The position numbers and the translations under genes were made by a program. Under the pieces are notes generated by a model. The model was not told where the DNA came from. It did no database searches and saw nothing but the letters and a program-made list of their open reading frames with translations. DNA of 64,000 nt from Spirometra erinaceieuropaei (taxonomy: Eukaryota; Platyhelminthes; Cestoda; Diphyllobothriidea; Diphyllobothriidae). Below are positions 22,590 through 33,599 of the stretch, in pieces (position 1 is the stretch's first letter; each line of letters starts with the position of its first letter). The stretch is taken from positions 578,282-642,281 of the forward strand of contig CACRXP010000089.1 in assembly GCA_902702965.1 (NCBI GenBank), given 5' to 3'.

Positions 22590-22850
22590 TGGATTCTAGA
22601 TGAATTACTTAGGAAATCCTGCTTGGACAGTCAACTTACTGTACCAGATTTGGTGGATTCCAGACGTTGCAGTAGGTTTGGCGGGTAAACGTGACGCAAA
22701 TATGATTAAGCTGGAGTCGTCCGGCGGGGCCCCGTAGCTCAAGTGGTTAGAGCGTTGGCTGCGCTAAAGCCTTCCCCTTACTGCCTTATTCTTAATGCGT
22801 GGGTTCAATTCCCACCGTTTTTCCCAGTTGGGTCAATATGAACCAGATGT
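22590..22850 (+). repeat. tRNA-derived SINE-like repeat, copy 2 (best preserved)
   Basis: Box A is TAGCTCAAGTGG (22735-22746) and box B is GGTTCAATTCC (22802-22812). This is the copy closest to the RNA polymerase III consensus. Homology with the copy at 53.8-54.05 kb begins about 140 bp upstream of box A (block TACTTAGGA-ATCCTGCTTGG, then CAGACGTTGCAGTAGG and GGGTAAAC) and goes on past box B (CAGTTGG-TCAA). The repeat unit is therefore larger than a tRNA head plus tail. I see no poly(A) tail or clear target duplication. Confidence 0.55.
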
Positions 22851-22859
22851 TATTCCTCT

Positions 22860-25800
22860 GTTTTGTTGGGATTTATGCAAGGAAGAAGGCACTTTCTCTC
22901 GTAAATTCAATTAATTAACTACCTCTTGCTGGAGTATATTTAATATCCATAGGATATGTGCGCTACTCGGAGGAAGACACTGGTCTTCAACGTCAAACGC
23001 TATCTAGGACGGTTATTGAATAAATAATATAATATCAGCCAAATATAATTAAGTAGAATAATAATCAATTGTGGGAAATATATCGTCCGTTTTAGACACC
23101 TGCGTGAGAGCCAAATATTCGATATGAGTGCAAAAAAAGTCGCTAACAACGAATAAATCGGAGCAAAGCCTTACAAAAAGTATTAAACATTATTTTCGCC
23201 GTCTGTTCTTTTAAATTCTTTAGGAAGAAATAGACGGGTCGTTTTGACTAAAAGGAGCAGAAATTCACGCTCATGTTACCTGCGCCTCAATATATCGGGA
23301 ATCCAAACAAACAGACACAAGCGGAAGAACCAACTCGTTGATATCGGTCACTGTTAAAAAGCGCAAAAATGCCCGCGAAAATCTCAACAACGCAGCCTTG
23401 ACCTACAATTCAAAAAAGAAGGTGTAAATGGTATCGAGACTTCTTTATATTAGTCATGAATGTTGTTAACCAACCTGTATGCTGTTGGCTTTTCTAATTG
23501 TCTTCAGTATAATATTACGTATGATATTTCTAGACCAAATATCCACGGGCTTAGTCAGAAGTTTTGACATAACATAAACGATGTATTGAGAATGGTGAGG
23601 AAGGAATGACCATGGAAGACGGGAGCCGCCTGATCCAATGTCCGAATTACCAGGCGGAGTTGGCTGGTAACGTCTGTTGGCAGGTATCTGATCCAAATTC
23701 TCCAAAATTCCTGTCAAGAGGGTGAGAGTATCCACGATCCATTCCGACTTACACAAATAAAAAAAAAAACACTGAAAGAGAGTGCACTTGCCAGCGTGTA
23801 TTTTTCAGTCGGTAGTTCCCACAAACTCGGGAATTTTGTGCTTAGTCTCTTAAAATTATTTTCCATCACACCAAAATTAATGGATTGAAAAGTGCATTTG
23901 CAACAAGACAAAACGCCGTGCGCGTAGTTAGTATTCCACGATGTAGTGCCATGGTTATTCATGCTTTGTTAAACAGCTAAATGCACCTTTATTTAAACAA
24001 AGGTATCATCGCAAGGAAGAACAATTTGAGGTGAAGAAGTCAATATAAAAGGTGGAGAGGCGTTCATCTGAGGGTGGTTATTTGTGTTCTGACAATCCGT
24101 CTTCAGAGACAAGAGTCGTGTCCATAGGTCCGACTATATTGAGCCTATCCTTTGATGCACAACTCACCAGAGACAACAAGTGATCTATTGCGGGCTTCGA
24201 TTCACCGTGACATGTGTATCCCTCAACTTCGTAAGCATACACTTACGATCCCGGTAGATTTAAGTCTTCATTTTAACTAGCCAATTCATCTTGGTTCAGC
24301 AGTCGGGATATATTTCGGCGTTATCATTTAGCAGGATATGTTATTATTGCCTTGGCCTGAAATCACGACGAAGTCAATTGTTGTATGCCGTCTGTACCGT
24401 ATTTGGGCGCTTAAGTAGCCCTTCCTATGTGAATTATTGTGCTTCCAACGTCATAGTTGCCGTTTATAAAGTTTTAAAAATTCCGTCTTTTCCGTTACCT
24501 TTCGAATTATGGTTTGACCCTCCAAGCGGTTTACGCAGACTGTATTAGGTTGACTTGTTGTAATAAAGTCCATACTACATACCTTTACGAAGCAAATCGA
24601 AACCGAAAAAAATTGTTACAGGTCGCTCGGCCGTTGGCCATGTCTAACATAGATTGTAGGCCCACATTATTTTCTCGCGTCTTAATTGGTACCATTCATT
24701 ATTTGTGGGCATGTTAAATGTTGTCATTTTGTACAGTCACGTCTCGTTGTCTTTAACGTTGTTAATTTGTATAGTTACAAGGACCTTATAAGTAATAAAA
24801 TGAAAAGCTCTGCCGTCGTTATAATACAAATTGCATTAAAGTGTAAATTTTTTTACATTCGATGTAGTCGGCCACTCATCGCCCAAATTACATTCCCTTT
24901 ATGCTAATAGTGGTTAGGAATGTACCTTTTGAGAGTTGACATAAGAAGAAGCATAGAGGAAGCTGCTGCTAAGTATAAAAGTCCTGTTAAACGACAATTG
25001 GTCAAAGGATTGGTAAAGAATGACCAGAGGGATCGTCATAAAAGACAAGCGTGGTTGTTGTCTATAAAGTGGGAAAATGAGGCTCCCCAATTTTATGTTA
25101 CTGTGAAGTGCCAAACAAATTAAATATATTGGTTGTCGTATCATGTATCATTGAGACATTTGGATTCAAAACTACTAATGATCGTTTATTCTGCAAAACC
25201 GTTCAACCTGACAAAGTGTGGGCATGAAGCACTCTAGCAAGAACAACACCCTTCATTTCGGACGAAGTATACCTGCTTGCATATATTGTCCCAAAGTTTG
25301 ATTAGAGATCCTTCAATCGTATGCACATAAAAAAAATTTACAACAAGGCAAGAGCAGGACGGGTAGATGTGTGACGCAAATATCCAGACGCTATGTTTTA
25401 ATTTTCTAAACTAAGTTGTCACACAATTCTGTCCACGACCAATGGAACCAGCTTGGGATCACCGGTGTGTTAAACACGCTGAATAAGCAAGTTTTATAGT
25501 CTGAATACGGTTCAAGAAAAAAGATATTAGGTTTATAAGGACACTTGACTCAAATAACTTAATAAAATACAATTTACACGTGGAACATAGTTTAATTTAT
25601 CTCATTTTCATTTTCTTGTAACCGAAAATGTGCTGTTAACGGCATGACGCTGATTTCGGTTAATATGTGTAACGTTAAAAATCTATCATAACAAATAAAT
25701 TTAACGAAAATTATACAAATAATAATTTTAACCACAAACCTAACTAGCTAAATATTTTCAGTTTGACGGTACCATTTTCAAAAACTTAAAAGTTTCGTCA

Positions 25801-28800
25801 AATAAGATTGAACCTTACTTAAAGCTGCACGTTATGTTTGCAATATTTCGCAAAAAATATCTTGCGGAAGTCACAAACAAACTGTTTCTGCAACTTCACA
25901 TAGAATTATAGAAATAACTGCACGAACATTGTGAAAATATCAATGTCATATTTCTGTCCCTTTGCCGATTACTGATATTTTATTAGGTCTTCGCATCCTT
26001 ACATTATCAAAAGTCAAAAACTCAAAAAGTGTTGAAATAAGAAGCGGATAATGGTCTTTATATACACGCAAATGTAAGCATCTTTGATTTTTTCAAGAAA
26101 AGCGACGGTACAAAATAAATTGTTCAATTGAAATGTTGTTTTTATACTAAAGGCCAAATGAAAGTGCTCAGTATCAAACCGTGGAAAACGTTTTCTTTAA
26201 AGTCTAGGCAGATATGTAGTTTTCTTGTTAATAAAGATTTTTAAGGAAAAGGAAAGAAGTACTGCAGTCTAGCTCAGTTGCACTTATATCAAACACAAGA
26301 GACAAAAGAGGACATCCATCTAAAGAAATAAATGTAAGAAAATATGCTCTCTGTATGTTTTGCAGTGAAAAGAGTCGGATCTAAAAGGATTTCGAAATTC
26401 GAAATGAAACTATATACTAAACAAGCAACCATATTTTGCAAATTCGACCTTCACTGATGATAGAAATAATGTGTCACTAAATATCATTATTCTGACATGC
26501 ATACAGTATCACGATATCACGCTGCATGATGGGCAGTAATCTAAAAACGTTTGGACAACCGTACGTTAGTCAAAACATATTTGGAAATTTTAGATAATGG
26601 TTAATGAGTTAGCTCATGTTTTATATGTAGCAACAATAAAATTATTTTTTAAAAATTATTTAATGACAAATTTGTGGTAAATGAACAGCCAGTATTTACA
26701 GTTCAAATACAAAATACCATGAGTTGAACGCAAACTTTAAATATAACACGACTTTCAAGGGCCTGTCAAGACTTATTGCACGCGGTTGATTTTATTGGTT
26801 TACTTTGCGATTTTCATTATTTCATGTTTCAATGCATGTCAGAACTTCATTCCGTTAAAAAAAGTTTCGTGGATGGGCTATATACATCAAAACCTTTTAC
26901 GTATTTGTGTTTGCTGAATAAGTATAATACACTTGGAATACCGCTTGGTATATTCTATACATTTAGTTACATTTTGTTCATCTCTTATGTTTTTATAAGT
27001 TCATATCGTCATGTTATTAAGTAAGTTGAGTTACTAATGCTACCCCCTTTTTGCGCAAAAGGCGGTTTTCCCAAAATTATTAACGTTGATAAAAACCCGA
27101 AAAGACTAAAGGCATATATTTTGGGAAACAGCCTCAGCTACGTCAAGATTTTCGACAGAATGTCGGCAAAAAACACATCAATAGTACTTCCATCGGTGCA
27201 GCTATGGTAGTCAAAATGACCTCATTTTTTCCACGTACATTTTGCAAAAATGCACTTTACATGTGGTATGCCTGTTTACAGAATGATAAGAAGTAGTGTT
27301 TTTAAGACAGATATTTAAATATATGCACAAAAATGAATACCTGAATGAAAGGCTTACCCCATCATTTCCTTGGAACACTGCGTCATAGTTCATGATTAGA
27401 TATTTCTTTTCCTCTGCGGAACTAGTCAGAAAGTTTTGCAATATTCTGCTGCATTTCATCTCCTCATTTTCTTCCTCGTGCTCCTAAAATAATATTTTTA
27501 ACTTAACTGAATTATAAATAAGTAAATTTTCAATTGTTTAAATGTCTACGATTTTGCAGTTCGAGTAAATATATTTTTTTAACCAATGATATAATATGTG
27601 TAGGCCTTTTCGGTTTGCATAGAAACGGACAATTTCACAGGTTACTCGAGCCGACTGCTGTTGCATGTTGCTAAGTGTTTAGATTTTGTGAAATATATCG
27701 TAGTCTACAAATTCGTTGAGCTTTCTGAACAACTAACCTGGCAACCGCTGTCCTGTCCCGAAGGAGACATTGGGTTGTAAATCTACTGACTATTCGTCTG
27801 GAAACCTGACAAGTTATAACTGGAACTTGAAGCATCTTCTGCCGCACATACGATTGGCTATGGTAAGTCTGCCATTTCCAATCATTTTCACTTGAGTAAT
27901 TTGCTGAAGATTGGTGCAACGAAAGCGGCAAAATATACAGAGCTGATTGTCAGAGCGCTTACTTCTGTCTACGTTTTCCCAGAAGGCCTTTCAGCGCTCA
28001 GAAAATGAACTTGATATTGTGTTCCCTTATTCAATTGTGGGGCACACATTATTCAAATACTGCGTTGCATGTGTCTAGGGATTGAGTATGCCCAAATTTG
28101 CAGGGGCCTTTTGGAGAGGCGCAGTTGCTCGCTAATGACTACGCATGCAAGACGTGCAACGATTGAACCTTCTTTAAAAGGCATTAGATTGGGGAAATTA
28201 TGCGATCATTGTCATTCATAATATATACGTTTTATAAAACACTCAAAAGCCACCTTTAGTGAACCTCGATGTTTGAGTTGAAGAAAAGCAGTTTGATCAG
28301 ATTCGCAAAAAAATGAGACGTACAGAATAAAAGATTCAAGTGGGTAAATTAAAAGGGCAGTTTTCTTCTTACCTGATATTTGGGGAACTCCGTTGCATCT
28401 GGTAAATGCTTTATGGAATTTTCCCTGCAGTCTTGAGTCTACGTTACTTGCTGGACTTAAAACAGTAACATAAAAGCTCGCTGAATACTGTCGATTAGAA
28501 CAAAATCTGGACTTAATTTATATAACTGTAGATAGCCAATTTGACAAACTGTGGAAAAACTCTTCCTGAAAAACGCAATCGAACTGAGGGCCTCTAGATG
28601 TCTTTCCAATTGTTCTGTCATCTGGTCTCAAAAGCACACGGTCGACGGTTGCACGAATAACTGATATTACCTGTTTTTGACTGACACCTTATATAACCGA
28701 CAAGACATGAAGCTGGGAAAGAGTGGATAACGTCAAGCATGTTAGACATGTGCGCTAGTCCTGTTTTTCGCTGTTTTCGTAGCCGTTGTAGGAGCCGTTT

Positions 28801-29640
28801 TGCTTGCAGTGTTTGTACTATTGCAGTTAACAGGCAGACTTTGATGTTTTGGTCGGCAGATAAAATAGGAATTTAGACCTTGACGGCGTTTAAAAACGCT
28901 TTTTCCTTGTCTACGTATTGGATTTAGTCCATTTTCTTCTATATGCGCAGAGCTTGTTTCATTTATTCGAAGGGCGGCATTTCGTCTAATTTAGTTGTTG
29001 AACGTACTGGATACAAACGACTGCTGTCCATGACATAACAACGCCTCGTACGTTCAAATATTAAATGGTCATATAGGTATACCACATTTTAAATTCAGTT
29101 CTTTTGTTTGTTCCCATGAACATTTCAAGCCTTGTTATTTAATGCCGAGCTGCTTATAAGGGTCTCAGAATCGAAAATGTTGCATGATTCAAAGAGAACT
29201 AAGAGGCCTAAGTGTGGTGTTTATTTGGTAGAATAACAAACAAAAAGTACTATATCCATTCAGACAGTGGCGATAAGTAAGAACGGATGAGTTGTACGAC
29301 GTTGGTATGATACAATGTTTGTATTTGAAATACCAAGGGTTGCAGAATGTAACTTGTGGCGACGGTAGGGCCGAAATGCGGTGACAATAAATGCACCTAA
29401 GACAACATTTCCAACATTTGATTCTCATATGGTCAGTAATAAATACTTCTTTTCTTAGCATAAAACAAAATAAATAGTGCCACAGCTGCCGCATGAAGCC
29501 ATTAGCAGACTTAACATAACCATTTCTGTGTGCCGCAGCATTTCGTAAGCACATTCATATCATTATCGAGTGTAGCAAATTCTCACTTTACATATAACGT
29601 TTGTCGTAAAGTATACATCCCAAAACAAATTTTTTATTCG
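22860..29640. other. Gene-free AT-rich spacer
   Basis: No gene recognised in 6.8 kb. A stretch at about 24045-24125 (AATATAAAAGG, GAGGCGTTCA, GTCTTCAGAGAC) resembles part of the PLE family B left arm at 2265-2360 and may be a solo arm remnant. A minus-strand frame at 27671-27931 has a possible donor (CCAG/GTTAGT), but its 86-residue translation is unfamiliar. Confidence 0.4.
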
Positions 29641-29994
29641 GATTTGTAGATGTTTAAAACAGTGCTATCCCTAATGAAATGGGCAAATTTTCAGCCTTTG
29701 TATTCTCTATATATAAAAGTGCAACGTTTCGTTTGTATGTTACCGATAATCTCCGAAAGCACCGCTGCGATTGCTCTGAAATGTGGCACAAACTTGCCTG
29801 CGCACAAAGCCGGGCTTATTTATGTCCACCTTTATAATTATAAGGATGGCTCGCCTGTGACGGGTAAAAAGATGCTTTTTGCTGCATAACAACGCCATCG
29901 GCCTGGCGAAAAAACAAGGGGGGGGGAGATTGCCCGACACCACTTGAGCTTGCCCCCCGATCCACCTAATGCGGCTGTCAACGCTTCCTCTGGG

Positions 29995-30277
29995 CTTCTC
30001 GGGCGCGACTGTAGGCATTTAATACCACTCCCCTCACCCCTTGCCTTGATTAGCGGCCTGTTCCACAACTTGACCGAAATCCACTCGAACGAACGTGCGC
30101 CCCGGACCATTTGACGGAAATCCGCTCGAACACACGTGCTCCCATGGATGGTCGCGCTCATTTCAGCAGACACATATGGCCTCCTCCTCTTGGCCCCATA
30201 TGATGGGGCTTTCACTGCTAAATTTGAGATTCTCGGGCGTGACTGGATGCAGTTAATACCACCCCTCCCCTCCGCCA
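29995..30277 (+). repeat. Direct duplications inside the Helitron left part
   Basis: Two imperfect repeat pairs lie here. The first is a unit of about 46 bp beginning TTCTCGGGCG, at 29996-30040 and 30231-30277. The second is a unit of about 33 bp beginning TTGACCGAAATCC/TTGACGGAAATCC, at 30070-30103 and 30110-30143. They lie in a GC-rich patch where the minus strand is open for 148 codons (29838-30284). The repeated peptide INCIQSRPR / IKCLQSRPR in that frame simply mirrors the DNA duplication. Confidence 0.6.
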
Positions 30278-30424
30278 CAGTCACTGGAGGACATTTGACA
30301 GTGGAATTAAAAGTAGAAATTTACATAGAGGCGTTAAAAAGGATTGGAGCTATGTACGTAGAAATCACGACCAATGTTTTCAGTCGACTGGTAATGCCAT
30401 AACCAAACCGATCTGCTGCTGCTT

Positions 30425-31801
30425 CACTAGATGCGAATTTATGTCATGAGCAAAACTGCGACACAGTTGATCTTTCGTCTTATCTAAAATCAGACATTCC
30501 TAAGCCAACACAAGAGCAGAATGGTACTTACAATTAAATAACGTAGATTTTCAGTAACGGCGTTGGAGGAATCTTCTTAGATGTGCCAGGAGGGACTGGC
30601 AAAACGTTCCTAATAAGACTGATTCTGGCGACAATTCTATACAAAATAGCATAACCTTAGCTCTTGCGTCGTCCGGATTAGCCGTAATCTTGCTACCGGG
30701 CGGGATAACTGCTAATTCCACTTTGAAATTGCCCTTGAACTTGCAATTCATTGAAACTCCCAAGTGCAACATCTGGCATGGGAAAAGTACTTCAGGAACG
30801 TAAACTTCTTGGTTGAGATGAATGCACAGTGACGCTCAAAAACGCTTAAGGGATCTAATCGATCATTGCGAGATTTGCGCGGAAAGACCAGACCATTAGA
30901 GAGGCATTGTTACTGCTAGCGGAAGCATGTAAGCAAGCATTGCCTGCAGTGCCTCGATCGACGTCAGCGGACGAGATAAATGCCTGCATGAAATACTTTG
31001 CGTTGTCACGTCCAGACGTTAAAATTAACTACAAATATGCGTGTCCAACTGCAAAATAGACCGATTAGCTTAGATATTCTCACAGCAATTGCTGGCAATT
31101 GGTGACGGGACGGTGTCCGTTGATCCGACTTGAGAACGCATTTCACGACCTCTTTACCTTCAGCAATGTAGTGTACTAAAAAGAAGAATTGGTCGGACAG
31201 ATATTTCGCTGTGTTCAAACCAATTATGAGAACCAATGAGGGAACGAACTATTCTTGCGGCCGAGGACAAAAGCGTCTACCAACTTAAACATATTATTTA
31301 GTCTAACATTCAAAGCGAAGCAGTCACATACACGTCTGCGGACAGTGTTGAGGAAGCAGACGCGACAGTTAATTATCTAACCGAATTTTTGAATTCACCT
31401 GATCTGCCAGGGATGCTGTTGCACGCACGGCAACTGAAAATCGGCCTGTCGATTACCACGCCGCGAAGTATCAATCAGCCGAAGCTTTACTACGGCACGC
31501 GGCTTGAAATAAAAACATGAATGAGCAACGTCGTGGAAGTACCTATCTTGACAGGACCCTTCAAACTTGGACTTGCCCTTATTCCTTAAATTTCGCTAAC
31601 TTCAACCGATGTGGAATTTCAATTTATGAGACTGAATTTCCCGATTCGATTGGCGTTTGCAATCACGATCAACAAAACTCAGGGCCAATCTTTGGAAGTG
31701 TCCGGTTTGGATCTGCATACGGATTGCTGTTCACATATCCAATTATACGTTGCGTGCTCCATAGTCGGCAGACCAGACAATCTCTATATCAGCACAGTGT
31801 A
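30425..31801 (+). pseudogene. Helitron PIF1-like helicase, broken
   Basis: Read across frames, the plus strand gives helicase motifs in order: Walker A as GGIFLDVPGGTGKTFLI (30566-30616), LILATI, a SSGLAVILLPGG segment near 30670-30700 and LPLNLQFIETP near 30733. These are followed by LPAVPRSTSADEINACMK near 30940, ILAAEDKSVYQL near 31249, and LTEFLNSPDLPGM near 31380. The C-terminal motifs [19 protein letters not shown] (31628-31684) and [12 protein letters not shown] close the series. These are the SF1 PIF1-family boxes typical of Helitron RepHel proteins; the helicase unwinds DNA during rolling-circle transposition. Many stops and frameshifts break it, and the DEAD-like Walker B region (about 30790-30900) is scrambled. 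The Rep domain is absent upstream. Confidence 0.75.
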
Positions 31802-31929
31802 ATGACAAAATATGCCTGCAAGCATTATGCAATTAAACATATAGGAAGCGTGCCCCTTCCTCTTTCTTTTCATCTCCATTCTATGAATGTAAGCCATAGA
31901 ATCGCGTAGCCGGGCCCAGCTAGTAATTT

Positions 31930-33285
31930 ACAAACTAATCTTAAATAAGTGGTAGCAGAAGGATGGATCATTAAAGACCATTACAGCGTTCCTTACTGTT
32001 ATCGTTTTAGTGTAAGAGAATACCATACCAACATCGCAGGTACTAGCAAAAAGCCCATACATGCGTATTTTGCAGATATTCTTCTGCTGCGTGACACAGC
32101 CGCGAGGCGTTCGGTTCATCAGCGAGTCTCCCAGCATTCCTCGTCTGCTTTCTGGTAGATACTTCAATTTAGATATTTTTGCTTTTTAATATCCTCAGAA
32201 ACTGATTACTACCTTGGAGTAGAACAGTATATTCGAGGTCCGTAGGCGCAGACGGAAATTTTCATGTTTGAATATTTGGGCCGAATTCCATTAGTCACAG
32301 CGGGTGATCGAGTAATAATCATTATCTGCCAATAGGCAGCCAGAAGCATATTTTTACGATTACTAAGAGTTTATGCATAACAATCTCGATCTGCGCCTTC
32401 AGACCTAGAATACACTGATCTAATCCAGCTTCACAGTTAATTTCTGACAAAATTAAAAAGCAACACTTGTTAAGTTATCGGTGCAGTCCAACGTTCAAGA
32501 TGACCAGACACTTGCGGACTATCAGAAAACCTTTATTTGCCGACCTGTTCAAATGAAGAAAAAAACGGACACTTTGTGTCTTCTTCTAGACTCCGAGGCT
32601 GCCGCATGATAGCGAAAAACAAAATGTCAAATGCGCTACCCATAAAGTGCGGGGAAAGCAACTGATAATCCCCACAAACTGCGTACCCGCCCGGAGTATC
32701 CGCATAACCTAGGCCACAAACAGGTCTCAGTACGTTATTCGGCATTCAAGGCAAAACAGAAGTTCCCACTTTTATATCGAAATCATGTCAGATTAGTGCA
32801 TACTGCTAATCCTGACAAAAATATGGTGAGCTTGGCTAGCAATTGGTTTTAAAAACTTAACATACTTTTTGTATGAATTCTAGACATAGGTACGCCTCCT
32901 TGGCTCCAACGAATCGCTAGTTGTTGACAACTGATGAAGTATATATTAAAAAACTGTTTACTTGTCAATAATGATGACTGGTCGTTGGTTTTGAAGGTAT
33001 GCCTGGGAAGGGTTCAAGACCTGGGGTTCAGCGACGAAAATACACACCATGTTCCGTTCTTTTCTAAAGAAGGACTGGATAGTTTCACTCTAATGCTATT
33101 TTCTACCTGACAATAACCTTGCCCTTCCTAGCGTATCATCTACCGCATAGGGATGACCGGGGGCATGCAACATAGGTTTTACTCATCGGGGCTGAGCATC
33201 AGAGACTTGTACCAACTAAGCGGCAAGAGATTGCAAAATAGTTGTACTTAGCTTTGACGGCAGTCCTTTGTTTGTATGCGGCCAA
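31930..33285. other. Spacer without recognisable genes
   Basis: No gene recognised. Short frames on both strands at 31928-32167 overlap each other and look random. Confidence 0.4.
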
Positions 33286-33304
33286 TGGAATAAACCAATT
33301 CCAG

Positions 33305-33590
33305 TCCAGCCAGTTGACTGTCTAAGCAGGATTTCCCAAGCAATATACCTGAAATCCTGCAGATGAATAACCGGCTCACTTGCCCAATGTGTTTTTAGCG
33401 GACTTGCAGTAGGTTGGGCGGGTAACTAGACCCGACTTTGATTAACATCACGGTTTTCGGCAGGGTTTCGTGGCTCAGATGATTAGGACGTTTGTTGTAC
33501 TTAAGCATTGTCCTTGCGACCGTTAGTTTTGAATCCCACGATGTCGCAGAGTTCTTCACAACTGGGTCCAATATACACGCATTTGGTCAA
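33305..33590 (+). repeat. tRNA-derived SINE-like repeat, copy 3, rearranged
   Basis: The box A region (GTGGCTCAGATGA, about 33470-33482), box B (GTTTTGAATCCC, about 33526-33537) and the block CTTGCAGTAGGTTGGGCGGGTAACTAGACCC upstream match copies 2 and 4. The outermost 5' block (AAATCCTGCTT-GACAGTCAACT in the other copies) is present in reverse orientation at 33310-33350, so the 5' part has been inverted or two fragments were joined. The tail string ACTGGGTCCAATATA matches the tails of the other copies. Confidence 0.5.
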
Positions 33591-33599
33591 TCCAATGTC

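Larger units (their letters stand above)
29704..31923 (+). mobile_element. Helitron remnant, Rep-less
   Basis: The right end fits a Helitron 3' terminus: a small hairpin (TAGC...GCTA around GGGCCC) directly before CTAG at 31920-31923, followed by T. The left end is placed at TCTCTATATATAAAAG (29704), a TC-start, AT-rich string like many Helitron 5' ends, though the preceding base is not the expected A. The element carries a broken PIF1-like helicase (30425-31801) but nothing resembling the HUH Rep endonuclease, so it is a deleted, non-autonomous copy. The left 0.7 kb is unusual GC-rich sequence with internal duplications. Confidence 0.6.

Noticed and set aside
22734..22812. Possible functional tRNA gene
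   Set aside because: Boxes A and B are good, but arms do not pair into a cloverleaf and the repeat occurs in several worn copies, so it is a SINE-like element.
27671..27931. 86-codon minus-strand frame with a possible donor CCAG/GTTAGT
   Set aside because: The acceptor is weak, no domain is recognisable, and composition equals the flanks.
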